Shown here: piece after piece, positions 7,800 through 17,055 of the stretch
How positions within the stretch are numbered: the first letter of the stretch is position 1
Layout of the letters: the number at the start of each line of letters is the position of its first letter
Source: Bacillota bacterium
GTDB lineage: Bacteria > Bacillota > Clostridia > Lachnospirales > Lachnospiraceae
DNA: 51,518 bases
NCBI GenBank assembly: GCA_023411225.1
Contig: JAEYPA010000136.1
Location: 1 to 51,518, forward strand
Direction of reading: 5' to 3'
Program-made: the position numbers and the translations under genes
The notes under the pieces: generated by a model
What the model was told of the DNA's origin: nothing
Databases searched by the model: none
What the model saw: only the letters and a program-made list of their open reading frames with translations

Positions 7800-9791
7800 A
7801 TGGACATAAAAGATAGATATGAGCAGTTAAAAAAGACCATTGAGTATCATATGGATCGATATTATAACCAGGATGCTCCGGAAATAGAAGATTATGAATA
7901 TGATATGATGATGCAGGAATTAAAGGCGATTGAGAAGGAACATCCGGAATTAGTTACCAAGACCTCGCCAACTCAGAAGGTTGGTGGCAAGGCAAAGAGA
8001 GAGGCTGGTGTTACAGTAACACATCGTAACCCTATGCTTTCCATTCAGGATGTATTTGCTAAGGAGGATGTAGTATCCTGGGTACAGTCTGTAAAAAGAA
8101 TGCATCCGGATGCCCTGTTCTCAGTGGAACAAAAGATAGATGGTCTCTCCATGAGCCTTCGTTATGTAAATGGAGAGCTGACACTGGCAGAAACCAGAGG
8201 AGACGGGCTGGTTGGAGAGGACGTTACTCTCAATAGCTTTGAAATTCAAGGAGTGCTAAGGCAAATCGATGTACCATATGATTACTTGGAGTTAAGAAGC
8301 GAGGTATATATGGGGCATGATGACTTTGAGAAGATTAATGAACGGCAGGAAGAGTTGGGGAAAAAACTCTTTGCAAATCCAAGAAACTGTGCAGCTGGTA
8401 CCCTTCGTCAACTGGACCCAGCCATTACCAAAGAACGTGGGCTAAGGCTATATGTGTTTAATGTACAGGAAGGACCTGATGAGGTAAAGGACAATCATAC
8501 AAAGGGCCTTGAACTTCTCCGTAGCAAGGGCATTCCGGTGGTTCCACATAAACTTTGTACCACAGAGGAGGAAATCCTGGCTCAGATTGATGCCATTGGA
8601 GAGTCCAGAGGAGAACTGGATTATGATATCGATGGAGCAGTAATAAAGATTGAACAGAGTAGCTACCGCAATGATTTTCCGGCAGGAAGCAAATACTCAG
8701 CCGGTCATATTGCCTACAAATATCCACCAGAGGAAAAGGAAGCCGTTATCCGTGACATTGAGCTATCCGTTGGTCGAACCGGAAAGATTGCTCCTACGGC
8801 TATTTTCACAGCTCCTGATTCGGATAAGCCAATCCATCTGTGTGGAACCAATGTCTCTAGAGCCACCCTTCATAATCAGGATGTAATTAATGAACTGGGT
8901 GTGGGAATTGGAGATACCGTTGTGGTTTATAAGAGCGGTGAGATTATTCCTAAGATTAAGGCGGTGACCAAACATGTTGGTGAAGTCTATCAGATTCCTT
9001 CTACCTGTCCAGACTGTGGCCAGCCTGTAGTACGGGATGAATCTGCGGATTTTAAATGTGTCAATCCATCTTGCCCATCCCAGTTAATCCGAACAGTTAG
9101 CTATTTTGCTAGCCGAGATGCGATGGACATCAAGGCATTTGGCGAGACCTACGTAAAGACGCTGGTGGAGGAAGGATATTTACACGACTATGCAGACATT
9201 TACTCCTTAAAGGAATACCGAGATGAATTAGTGGAAAAAGGTCTTATGGGGAAAGATAAGAACACAGATAAGATTCTAAAAGCCATTGAAGAGTCTAAGA
9301 ATAATGAGCCAGCTAAGCTTCTAACAGCGTTAGGTATCCAGAATGTCGGCAAGACCTCTGCTAAGGCTATTATGAAGTATTTTAAGAACATTGATGATCT
9401 GGCAAAAGCTTCTGAAGAGGAACTAACTGCTATCCCTGATGTTGGAGGAATTACTGCCAAATGTATCTATGATTTTTTTAGAAATCCGGTAGATGTAGCG
9501 ATTATTGAAAAATTAAAAGCAGCAGGTGTGAATATGGAGGGTACTGCCTCTGAGGAAGCATCTACTAAATTAGCCGGTCTTACCTTCTGTATCACAGGAA
9601 CCTTGCCAACCATGGGAAGAAGTGAGGCAGCAGATCTGATTGAGAAAAATGGTGGTAAGTGTACGGGAAGTGTTAGCAAGAAAACCAATTATTTACTGGC
9701 TGGAGAAGCAGCAGGCTCTAAACTGGATAAAGCAAGAACTTTAGGGGTTTCTGTCATATCAGAAGAAGAATTGCTAGATATGGTCAAATAA
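7800..9791 (+). CDS. ligA: NAD+-dependent DNA ligase LigA
   Basis: LigA seals nicks using NAD+ in replication and repair. I use ATG 7800 (AAAAGGAG ends nine bases before) rather than the in-frame TTG at 7779. The 663 residues contain the Ia domain, the adenylation domain with the nucleotidyl-acceptor Lys K112 in KIDG, ETRGDG, an OB fold, a four-Cys zinc finger (CPDC...CVNPSC), a helix-hairpin-helix region with GIQNVGKTSAK and IPDVGGITA, and a C-terminal BRCT domain from about residue 588. Length and order match the family. It follows rluF closely; metA downstream has its own promoter. Confidence 0.96.
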   Translation: MDIKDRYEQLKKTIEYHMDRYYNQDAPEIEDYEYDMMMQELKAIEKEHPELVTKTSPTQKVGGKAKREAGVTVTHRNPMLSIQDVFAKEDVVSWVQSVKRMHPDALFSVEQKIDGLSMSLRYVNGELTLAETRGDGLVGEDVTLNSFEIQGVLRQIDVPYDYLELRSEVYMGHDDFEKINERQEELGKKLFANPRNCAAGTLRQLDPAITKERGLRLYVFNVQEGPDEVKDNHTKGLELLRSKGIPVVPHKLCTTEEEILAQIDAIGESRGELDYDIDGAVIKIEQSSYRNDFPAGSKYSAGHIAYKYPPEEKEAVIRDIELSVGRTGKIAPTAIFTAPDSDKPIHLCGTNVSRATLHNQDVINELGVGIGDTVVVYKSGEIIPKIKAVTKHVGEVYQIPSTCPDCGQPVVRDESADFKCVNPSCPSQLIRTVSYFASRDAMDIKAFGETYVKTLVEEGYLHDYADIYSLKEYRDELVEKGLMGKDKNTDKILKAIEESKNNEPAKLLTALGIQNVGKTSAKAIMKYFKNIDDLAKASEEELTAIPDVGGITAKCIYDFFRNPVDVAIIEKLKAAGVNMEGTASEEASTKLAGLTFCITGTLPTMGRSEAADLIEKNGGKCTGSVSKKTNYLLAGEAAGSKLDKARTLGVSVISEEELLDMVK

Positions 9792-9801
9792 TGGCACACT
9801 G

Positions 9802-9830
9802 TTGATTATTATCCGTATACATGTTACAAT
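9802..9830 (+). promoter_or_regulatory. Promoter of metA
   Basis: TTGATT (9802-9807) and TACAAT (9825-9830) are 17 bases apart, with a TG extended element two bases before the -10. The leader is about 27 bases, too short for a SAM riboswitch or T-box. Confidence 0.7.
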
Positions 9831-9863
9831 ATTACTCGTATCTAGTGAAATGGGAGGATAAAA

Positions 9864-10769
9864 ATGCCAATTAAAGTATCTAGTAATTTACCAGCAAAAT
9901 TTATTTTAGAAGAAGAAAATATATTTATTATGGATGAAAATAGAGCAATTAGTCAGGACATTAGACCACTTAAAATCGCTATCTTAAACCTTATGCCTTT
10001 AAAGGAGGATACAGAGGTTCAACTTTTAAGAAGTTTGTCTAATACACCACTTCAAGTAGACATAACCTTTTTAACAACTGCCAGTTATACTGGTAAGAAT
10101 ACCGCTACCAGTCATTTGGACAAGTACTATCTGACCTTTGAAGACATCAAGAATCAAAAGTTCGATGGTCTAATAATTACAGGTGCGCCTGTAGAATTAA
10201 TGGAATTTGAAGAAGTGGCCTACTGGGAAGAGTTGACCCACATTATGGAATGGTCTAAGACCAACGTAACCAGTACCTTCCATATCTGTTGGGGGGCCCA
10301 GGCTGGTCTTTATTATCATTATGGAATTCAAAAACAACAGCTAGAGAAGAAAGTATTTGGAATCTTTGAGCACCAAGTAAGACATCGTAAATGTCCGTTG
10401 GTTCGTGGCTTTGATGATGAATTCTATGCGCCACATTCTCGCTATACTACCAATCGTTTGTCAGATATGGACGCCTGTGAGGACTTAATAGTCTTAGCAG
10501 ATTCTAAGGAAGCAGGACCATTCTTAGCGATGAGCAAGGATGGAAAACAGATATTTGTCATGGGCCATCCGGAATACGACCGAATCACCTTGGACAATGA
10601 GTACAAGAGGGATATGGCAAAGGGACTTGATACTGAGATTCCAAAGAATTATTATCCAGATGACAATCCAGAGAAGCGCCCTCTTTTACAATGGAGAGGC
10701 CACAGCAATGCGCTCTATACGAATTGGTTGAATTATTATGTATATCAGGTTACGCCATATGAGTTGTAG
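9864..10769 (+). CDS. metA: Homoserine O-acyltransferase MetA, predicted acetyl-CoA specific
   Basis: MetA acylates homoserine at the start of methionine synthesis. The 301 residues cover the whole family: LNLMPLKEDTE near the N terminus, TGAPVELMEFEEV, the catalytic Cys C142 in FHICWGAQAG, and the dyad partners H235 and E237 in MGHPEYDR. Residue 111 is Glu. In characterised MetA proteins Gly at this position goes with succinyl-CoA and Glu with acetyl-CoA, as in Bacillus cereus, so this enzyme is predicted to make O-acetylhomoserine despite its usual label as a succinyltransferase. The ribosome site is GGGAGG. It is transcribed alone from its own promoter. No other methionine gene is nearby. 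Confidence 0.94.
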   Translation: MPIKVSSNLPAKFILEEENIFIMDENRAISQDIRPLKIAILNLMPLKEDTEVQLLRSLSNTPLQVDITFLTTASYTGKNTATSHLDKYYLTFEDIKNQKFDGLIITGAPVELMEFEEVAYWEELTHIMEWSKTNVTSTFHICWGAQAGLYYHYGIQKQQLEKKVFGIFEHQVRHRKCPLVRGFDDEFYAPHSRYTTNRLSDMDACEDLIVLADSKEAGPFLAMSKDGKQIFVMGHPEYDRITLDNEYKRDMAKGLDTEIPKNYYPDDNPEKRPLLQWRGHSNALYTNWLNYYVYQVTPYEL

Positions 10770-10896
10770 GGTAGTGTGGGAAAATAGTGAGTTTAAAGAG
10801 CTTTTGAGAAGTTTCTTGAAAATCTAAAAGTGTAGTAATTGATGTAGTAGAAAAATGGTATAGAATAATTGAAAGGCAAAATATGCGCAAATTAAG

Positions 10897-10934
10897 AAAG
10901 ACAGTCCGTTTGAGAACGGGTTGTCTTTTTGCTT
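10897..10934 (+). terminator. Intrinsic terminator downstream of metA
   Basis: A 14-bp stem with one wobble (10897-10910 with 10915-10928) and a TGAG tetraloop is followed by TT and a T-rich tract. Confidence 0.75.
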
Positions 10935-11430
10935 TTGCTTTTGTCAAAGGTCATCATTAATCAAATTATTTAAAAATATTGAAAAAATCATTATATATTT
11001 ACAGAAAATATTAAAAATAGTAAAATACTCTTATCCATTTTACATCTAAATTCTAGATTATAAGACAAAATAACGAAAAAATAGAAAACATCCAAAGAAA
11101 CATAAGACGAATCCTAAAAATTGGGTCTATCAACAGTGTTTCACAGATATCTTAATGTACAGATGTGCGATCTGCTATATAAATTATAATGAAAACTACA
11201 TATATAACGGATTGGGTTTACATACATTTAGTAACGGAGGCTGCATGGAGGCTGCATTGGCGTAATTCTAATGTTGTTTTAATGTAAACATTGTAGTAAT
11301 AAGTTTTAGAATGGTATATAATGGGTGAAATTATCAAATATAAAATGATATGGATTTTTGAAATAGGGATAGTAATTCCATGATGTGATGGAGGAAGATA
11401 GTGCCTATAACAAAAAAGTGGAGGAGTAGT
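10935..11430. other. Intergenic region upstream of the ABC exporter
   Basis: Nearly 500 A+T-rich bases without a supportable gene. Visible elements are a perfect direct repeat GGAGGCTGCAT (two copies within 11236-11259), a weak inverted repeat AATGTT/AACATT at 11269-11291, and TATAAT at 11317-11322 without a good -35. The last two would suit an activator-dependent promoter for the ABC genes, but no regulator gene is adjacent. Confidence 0.4.
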
Positions 11431-12189
11431 ATGGAAGATATAATATTGAAGACAAGCAAGCTCAACAAAAGTTTCAAATCAGGAACGCAGGAACAGCAGG
11501 TATTAAAAAACCTGGATATCGAATTTAAAGAAGGGGATTTTACTGTTATTATGGGGTCATCCGGTGCAGGTAAATCCACTTTGCTTTATGCTTTATCTGG
11601 AATGGACAGACCAACAAGTGGATCTATTCGCTTTTTTGATGCTGAGATATCTAAATTAAATAATGATAAATTAGCCATATTTCGAAGAAAAAATTGTGGC
11701 TTTGTCTTTCAGCAAATGTTCTTACTTGAAAACATGAGTATTCTGGATAATATATTAGCAAGCGGTTATTTGATTAGTAGTGATAAAAAGGCTATTGTTG
11801 CAAGTGCGAAAGAACTATTGCAAAAGGTTGGTTTAACCGAAATGATATGGAGAAAATTCCCGAATCAGCTTTCAGGTGGAGAAAATCAACGTGCTGCCAT
11901 TGTTCGTGCTTTGATTAATAAGCCAAGAGTTGTTTTTGCTGATGAACCAACAGGAGCGTTGAATTCAGCATCGGGAAATGCGGTGCTTGATGTTTTGACT
12001 GATATTAATAAGGAGGGGCAAAACATTATTATGGTTACACATGATTTACATTCCGCCAGACGTGGCAACCGGATTATTTACATAAAGGATGGAGTAATCG
12101 GTGGCGAATGCAATTTGGGCAATTATGTGAGTGGCGATAAAGGACGCCACGAAAAACTCCAGTCTTTCCTTGTGGAAATGGGGTGGTAA
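11431..12189 (+). CDS. ABC transporter ATP-binding protein, MacB/LolD type
   Basis: ATPase of 252 residues driving the adjacent FtsX-type permease. The start is ATG 11431, six bases after GGAGGAG, not the in-frame GTG at 11401. Motifs in order are Walker A GSSGAGKST, Q-loop FVFQQMF, signature LSGGENQRAAIVRAL, Walker B VVFADEPTGAL and H-loop VTHD. The LSGGENQR signature with an EPTGAL Walker B is typical of the MacB/BceA/LolD group, which work with FtsX-fold permeases as mechanotransmitters or exporters rather than classical pumps. The permease starts two bases after the stop, so coupled translation is expected. Roles known in this group are peptide-antibiotic resistance and lipoprotein or envelope export; none can be chosen. 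Confidence 0.9.
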   Translation: MEDIILKTSKLNKSFKSGTQEQQVLKNLDIEFKEGDFTVIMGSSGAGKSTLLYALSGMDRPTSGSIRFFDAEISKLNNDKLAIFRRKNCGFVFQQMFLLENMSILDNILASGYLISSDKKAIVASAKELLQKVGLTEMIWRKFPNQLSGGENQRAAIVRALINKPRVVFADEPTGALNSASGNAVLDVLTDINKEGQNIIMVTHDLHSARRGNRIIYIKDGVIGGECNLGNYVSGDKGRHEKLQSFLVEMGW

Positions 12190-12190
12190 T

Positions 12191-14575
12191 GTGAAGAAAC
12201 TATGGTTGCATGCGACTGCGAATATACGTAAAACAAAATCAGCCTCCACAACTTTGGTAATTATGTTTGTTATTGCGTCACTTCTTTTAAATTTAGGTCT
12301 ATTGGTTGTTTTTAATTACGGTAGTTATTTTAACGATTTGAAAGATGAACTTAAATCATCTAACAGTTATATTGCGTTATCTGATAAGTTATATACGGAT
12401 GAAGTAAAAACTTATATAGAAAAAAACGAGCATGTAAAACAAACGCAAACAATGGATGGCCTCGTGCTGGATGCTAATATTTTATCGAAAGGTGAAGATA
12501 AATCTTTCCCAATTTTATTTAGCAATATGGATGAAAAAAGAGAAATAAGTAAGTGGAAATATATTGGGGAGCATTTGCCAGCCGAAGATATGTCTGTTTA
12601 TGTTCCAGATGTGTTTAAAGTTGTCAGTGGCTATCAGTTAAATGATAAAATTGAATTAAAGTATACAGATAGAGAAACAAAAGAAGAAAAGGTGATAGCT
12701 TTTACGGTGAAGGGGTATACCGAGGATATCTTCTTTAGTTCTACTGACACTGGTTATATTAGTTTTTATCTACCAGAGGATACCTATCATAAAGTGAAAG
12801 ACAAATTAAATAAACCGATATACCATTCTCATGTGATATTTGCAAATTTGGATAACGTGAAAAACACGTCTGTAATTGAAAATGGTATTCGTGAAATACT
12901 TGGTTTGAATTCGGCTTCGTTAATGGCAACTGATCAATCAAGCATGCTTATGGTCTTTGATGTTGAACTGATTGCAATGGCTCGTTGTATGATGGCTAGT
13001 ATGATATCGGCTATGATGGTTATGTTTGCCTTGATTATCGTGATTGTCTGTTTACTGGTTGTTCGATTCAGAATTGTTAACAGTATCGAAGAAGATGTTA
13101 TGAAAATCGGCTCTTTAAAATCAGTTGGGTATACAAGTAGACAAATTATCCTCTCTATCCTATTACAGTTTTCGCTGATAGCGGGCATAGGAAGTCTAGC
13201 CGGATGTGCACTTTCTTACCCTGTACTTCCTGCAGTTTCTGGTGTATTTGAACAACAATCGGGACTGAAATGGGAACAAGGTTTTGATGGATTAATCTCC
13301 GGGGCAACATTTATAGTATTACTGTTGTTTGTTATATTGATAGCATTGATAGCAGCCCGTCGTATTAGCAAATTAAGTCCAATTAGTGCGTTACGTGGGG
13401 AAACAATTACTCGCAAGTATAAAAGAAATCATCTGCAACTGGAAAATGCAAAAGGCAATCTACCATTTATATTAGCATTAAGATCTGTCTTACAAAGTAT
13501 GAAGCAAAACATAATGATTATTGTAATTCTTATTGCTGTTACATTCACTGGAGCATTTGGTGTAATCATGTATTACAATACAACAGTTGATACAAAAGCA
13601 TTCGCCGAGGTTCCGGGCATGGAAATTTGTAACGCAATTGCGGCGCTTAATCCAGAAAAGGATCAAACAGAAGCGGTAAAAACCATCAAAAGCATGGATA
13701 ATGTACGGAAAGTACAATATTTAGATGAAGTGAAAGTAAAAGTTGAGGGTATGGAAGTTGCTACTTATGTAATGGATGATTATAAGAATAGAGAGAGCAA
13801 TTTGGTTTATGAAGGACGATATCCTGCCAACAATAAGGAAATCACTCTTGCAGGGGTTTTGGCTGAAAGATTGGATAAAGTCGTAGGGGATACGGTCTTA
13901 GTACGTTACGGCGAGAAGGAAGAACAGTTTAAAGTGGTGGGACTATCTAATGGTTCCCAGATGGGTGGACTAAACACCTCCATTCTTGCAAAAGATTATG
14001 TACGTCTTAACCCAAGTTTTAAACATCAATCTTTATATATTTATTTAGATAAAGGAACAGATGCCGAAAAATTCGTTACACAATTAAAAGATACATTTGA
14101 CGAGAGCATGTTGAAGGCTACTGTAAATTTTGATAAAGAAATGGAAGAAGGAATGGCTTCTTATCAGAACATAGTAGCCGCAGTTGGGCTTGCAATGCTT
14201 GTCATTACATTGTTTGTAGTCACATTGGTCCTGTATTTTGTTATCAGTTCTTCTGTAATTCGCAAAAAGCGGGAACTTGGCATCCAAAAAGCAATTGGTT
14301 ATACTACTTATCAATTGATGAATCAGCTATCCATTAGCTTTACGATTCCGATTGTTATAGGTGTGGTAGGCGGTTCACTGTTAGGGGCATTCTATACAAA
14401 CCCAATGATATCGATTTCCATGAAAAGTGCAGGTATTATGAAAGCTGGATTTATTGTAGATCCATATTGGATTATTGCGTTTGGTGCTGCTACGATTGTA
14501 TTCTCCTACGCGCTATCTATGCTGATTACTTGGAGGATTCGAAAAATTTCCGCGTATGCTCTAGTTACGGAATAA
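12191..14575 (+). CDS. ABC transporter permease with two FtsX domains
   Basis: A 794-residue membrane protein. I use GTG 12191, one base after the ATPase stop, with a GGGGTGG ribosome site; the longer open frame from 12131 would overlap the ATPase by 59 bases. It has one helix near residues 17-40, an extracellular domain to about 245, three helices ending in an FtsX signature, then a second copy: helix near 440-465, an extracellular domain of about 190 residues, and three last helices with KKRELGIQKAIGYT. The duplicated FtsX core with two periplasmic-type domains differs from BceB, which has one large loop. Substrate unknown. A terminator follows at 14664. Confidence 0.88.
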   Translation: MKKLWLHATANIRKTKSASTTLVIMFVIASLLLNLGLLVVFNYGSYFNDLKDELKSSNSYIALSDKLYTDEVKTYIEKNEHVKQTQTMDGLVLDANILSKGEDKSFPILFSNMDEKREISKWKYIGEHLPAEDMSVYVPDVFKVVSGYQLNDKIELKYTDRETKEEKVIAFTVKGYTEDIFFSSTDTGYISFYLPEDTYHKVKDKLNKPIYHSHVIFANLDNVKNTSVIENGIREILGLNSASLMATDQSSMLMVFDVELIAMARCMMASMISAMMVMFALIIVIVCLLVVRFRIVNSIEEDVMKIGSLKSVGYTSRQIILSILLQFSLIAGIGSLAGCALSYPVLPAVSGVFEQQSGLKWEQGFDGLISGATFIVLLLFVILIALIAARRISKLSPISALRGETITRKYKRNHLQLENAKGNLPFILALRSVLQSMKQNIMIIVILIAVTFTGAFGVIMYYNTTVDTKAFAEVPGMEICNAIAALNPEKDQTEAVKTIKSMDNVRKVQYLDEVKVKVEGMEVATYVMDDYKNRESNLVYEGRYPANNKEITLAGVLAERLDKVVGDTVLVRYGEKEEQFKVVGLSNGSQMGGLNTSILAKDYVRLNPSFKHQSLYIYLDKGTDAEKFVTQLKDTFDESMLKATVNFDKEMEEGMASYQNIVAAVGLAMLVITLFVVTLVLYFVISSSVIRKKRELGIQKAIGYTTYQLMNQLSISFTIPIVIGVVGGSLLGAFYTNPMISISMKSAGIMKAGFIVDPYWIIAFGAATIVFSYALSMLITWRIRKISAYALVTE

Positions 14576-14663
14576 GCTTAATAATTAGATGATAAGAGAT
14601 GTTAGAGAGAATTTGTGAATATAGAATTGTACTTCTAGGGCAGTAAAATAACTTCCCTAACAG

Positions 14664-14703
14664 AAAAATCGCTGTATGCATAGAGCCTACAGCGATTTTT
14701 ATA
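14664..14703 (+). terminator. Intrinsic terminator after ABC exporter
   Basis: A perfect 13-bp stem (14664-14676 with 14688-14700) ends in a T run and encloses an 11-base loop. Confidence 0.8.
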
Positions 14704-14817
14704 TAATTAGTTACGGGAATAACCAACTAAAATGGAGGATCTTACTTCTTGGTTCTGGTATAGGAATCACAGGAGTAGTAACAAACAGGAGACGTAAAAA
14801 AGAGAGGAGATAAGAGG

Positions 14818-15474
14818 ATGAATAAAGAGTGGTCTCAACTTAATAAAACAATGCAGATGCAACTTAAAAAAGAAATTACATTTCCGGATGGAATTAATAC
14901 GTTACTAAAACTTCGTAAGGAAATGATGAAGGAAGTGGAATCATGGTTGTTGCAACTAACCAAAGAAGATTTCAGTGCTATGCCCTTTATGAACGCGGAT
15001 GGTTTTCATAGCAAGACAATCGCCTATTCACTTTGGCATATTTTTCGTATAGAAGATATTGTTGTACATGCACTTATCTGCAATGATACACAGATATTTA
15101 TTGCAGGAGGTTACCAGAAGAAAATTGGTTCCCCAATTATAACAACAGGAAACGAACTAGTTAAGGAGCAGATTGTTTTATTTTCAAAGCAGTTAGATTT
15201 GGAAGCACTATATCAATATATTCGGGATGTGGGAAAAAGTACTGAGCATATGTTAGAAAGACTATCCTATGAAGATTTAAAGATGAAATTCACCGATCAT
15301 GATAAAGAAAGAATCAGGGCACTGAATGTTGTTAGTACGGATCAGAATGCATACTGGCTCATTGATTATTGGTGCGGCAAGAACGTGCGAGGACTGCTTC
15401 AGATGCCATTTTCAAGGCACTGGATTATGCATATTGAAGCATCTCTGCGTATAAAAAATAAATTGACAATCTGA
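14818..15474 (+). CDS. DinB/YfiT-like metalloprotein
   Basis: A 218-residue cytoplasmic protein with the four-helix DinB layout. Histidines fall where the family binds metal: H74 in SLWHIFRIED, and H201 and H205 near the C terminus in FSRHWIMHIEASLRI, giving a three-His site. DinB-superfamily proteins include thiol-dependent transferases (bacillithiol and mycothiol S-transferases) and many of unknown function, and the name does not imply the E. coli DNA polymerase. The GAGGAGATAAGAGG region supplies the ribosome site. It stands alone, with terminators or convergent genes on both sides. The substrate cannot be inferred. Confidence 0.75.
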   Translation: MNKEWSQLNKTMQMQLKKEITFPDGINTLLKLRKEMMKEVESWLLQLTKEDFSAMPFMNADGFHSKTIAYSLWHIFRIEDIVVHALICNDTQIFIAGGYQKKIGSPIITTGNELVKEQIVLFSKQLDLEALYQYIRDVGKSTEHMLERLSYEDLKMKFTDHDKERIRALNVVSTDQNAYWLIDYWCGKNVRGLLQMPFSRHWIMHIEASLRIKNKLTI

Positions 15475-15608
15475 AATACTTACATAAATTCTAGAATAGC
15501 CATTTAGTTGAGATTTGTTGGTGCGTGGTGATTTACACTCGCACCAACACTGATATTAGAGCAATTTAATTTACCTTCAATAACGTTGAATTGTCGGTTG
15601 TCCTCATA

Positions 15609-16253
15609 TTATCTCACAATGGTTGCTTCAGGAAAGACGATTTTAAAGGGTTCCACTTTAAGTGCAAAAAGAGGTTTAAAGCCACTTACATCAGGAAAGA
15701 GCTTTGGATTAATGTGGACATCCTTTAGTTTGGCAAATTTGCCTGTTCCTTTGCCAAAAAAGGTGGTGTAATAATACTTCCCTTCATAGTACTGAACCAA
15801 GGGGAAGGGAAAGAGTTTAGTATTGACTGGAAAAGGTAATCTACCGGATTTTAGAGTAAATTTTGCTATAGTATCCTTTCCTGAGGAGATAGACACTTTT
15901 TCGCTGCCAGATTTTTTACTTTTAAAAGAGAAGTCAGCAAGTTCTTTCGGAATCCCCCAATTTCTTCTTCCGTTTTCTACACTGGTCATAGTGGAAACAT
16001 ATATTTTGCTGATGGTATTAAGCTTTTTGCCTTTATGCTTGAATTTCCCAGGTATGAAAAGCAATTCACCATAGGGACCAGCATCAGAGGTGCTGTAATC
16101 CACCATCATAAGGGCTCCGAATCCGCCGGCGTAATGTCCTTTTAAAAATTCTGGTACATTCGCTTCTTTAGCCACAAAGGGTTTAGAAAATCTATAGAGT
16201 AGAATATAGCCCTTCCCAGACAAGGTCCAGGGAGCTGGGTATGTTTTTTCCAT
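15609..16253 (-). CDS. Acetoacetate decarboxylase-superfamily protein
   Basis: A 214-residue protein of the ADC superfamily (PF06314). Family landmarks are the PYGELLF segment (E63) and GRRNWGIPKELADF. In Clostridium acetobutylicum ADC two adjacent lysines follow the matching Pro: one forms the Schiff base with acetoacetate and its neighbour lowers its pKa. Here K103 aligns with the Schiff-base lysine, but the neighbour is E104. The enzyme can therefore still form an imine, but true acetoacetate decarboxylation is doubtful. Many ADC-superfamily members do other Schiff-base chemistry. AAGGAGG lies seven bases before the ATG. It is the third gene of a minus-strand operon after marR and an SDR, with a 16-base gap to the SDR. 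Confidence 0.8.
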   Translation of the reverse strand: MEKTYPAPWTLSGKGYILLYRFSKPFVAKEANVPEFLKGHYAGGFGALMMVDYSTSDAGPYGELLFIPGKFKHKGKKLNTISKIYVSTMTSVENGRRNWGIPKELADFSFKSKKSGSEKVSISSGKDTIAKFTLKSGRLPFPVNTKLFPFPLVQYYEGKYYYTTFFGKGTGKFAKLKDVHINPKLFPDVSGFKPLFALKVEPFKIVFPEATIVR

Positions 16254-16269
16254 AAGAACCTCCTTAGCA

Positions 16270-17040
16270 TCATTTATTTTTATTAGTTAACCATTTTTTA
16301 TACTTTTTAAACTCCACATATGCATAGAACTTTAAAATTACTGGAAAAATCCTATTAAGTAAAGTAAGGGAATAAAATAATTTAGATGGATAGATGCTGT
16401 TATGATTATTCCTGATACCATTAAGAATACTTTGTGCCACAATAAGAGGTTCTTGAGTGGGCCAAGGTACGGGGCTGCCACCGGCATTTTTAAAGAAATT
16501 AGTTTTCGTTGCAATGGGGTAGACTACCTGAAAATATTGCCCCTTATTAAGCTCCCAGCGGTAAGCTTCGGCAAAGCCCTTAAGAGCAGCTTTGGTGCTA
16601 CTGTATAGGGCATAGCCAGGCAAAGGAAGAATTGCCATTCCACTTGATGTAGTGACAAAATTATAAGGTTTATTGCCTTTCAGTTGTTTCATTTTCTCTG
16701 CGCTGTAAACGACGGATTTATAATTGATGTTGAAGATTGAGGAGATATGTTCCCAATCGGCTTCTCCGAGCTTTTCGTAATAAGCAAAGCCAGCATTGGC
16801 AACAAAAACATCGATAGAGCCAAGTTTTTCTAGAGCATATGCAAATAAGCGATCCACTCCTTCAGGAGTAGAGACATCGCACTGGAATTGGTAGAGGCCT
16901 TTATGACTAAGTGGATGGTTAAGGATGGTTCTTCCTACGGCTACTACTCGGCATCCTTTAGAAAGGAAGCATTTCACAAGTTCTAAGCCAATGCCAGAAG
17001 AGGCACCGGTAACTACAATATTCTTTTTCTCCCAATTCAT
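16270..17040 (-). CDS. Short-chain dehydrogenase/reductase
   Basis: A 256-residue NAD(P)-dependent oxidoreductase. The Rossmann signature TGASSGIG is at residues 11-18, VANAG at 80-84, the catalytic Ser near 132-133 in TTSSG, and YSSTK gives Tyr146 and Lys150. The C terminus is basic and hydrophobic (FKKYKKWLTNKNK), as in SDRs that lie against the membrane. The start ATG has GAGGTG upstream. It sits between marR and the ADC-like gene with 15- and 16-base gaps, so all three form one operon under the MarR operators. A joint role in metabolising a small keto or hydroxy compound is an inference. Confidence 0.88.
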   Translation of the reverse strand: MNWEKKNIVVTGASSGIGLELVKCFLSKGCRVVAVGRTILNHPLSHKGLYQFQCDVSTPEGVDRLFAYALEKLGSIDVFVANAGFAYYEKLGEADWEHISSIFNINYKSVVYSAEKMKQLKGNKPYNFVTTSSGMAILPLPGYALYSSTKAALKGFAEAYRWELNKGQYFQVVYPIATKTNFFKNAGGSPVPWPTQEPLIVAQSILNGIRNNHNSIYPSKLFYSLTLLNRIFPVILKFYAYVEFKKYKKWLTNKNK

Positions 17041-17055
17041 TCTTTTTCACCTCTC

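Noticed and set aside
9792..9863. Possible SAM riboswitch or T-box before metA
   Set aside because: The gap is 72 bases and the promoter leaves about 27 bases of leader, too short for either.
12131..12190. Upstream extension of the FtsX permease
   Set aside because: It overlaps the ATPase gene by 59 bases in another frame, and GTG 12191 with its own site fits the family N terminus better.
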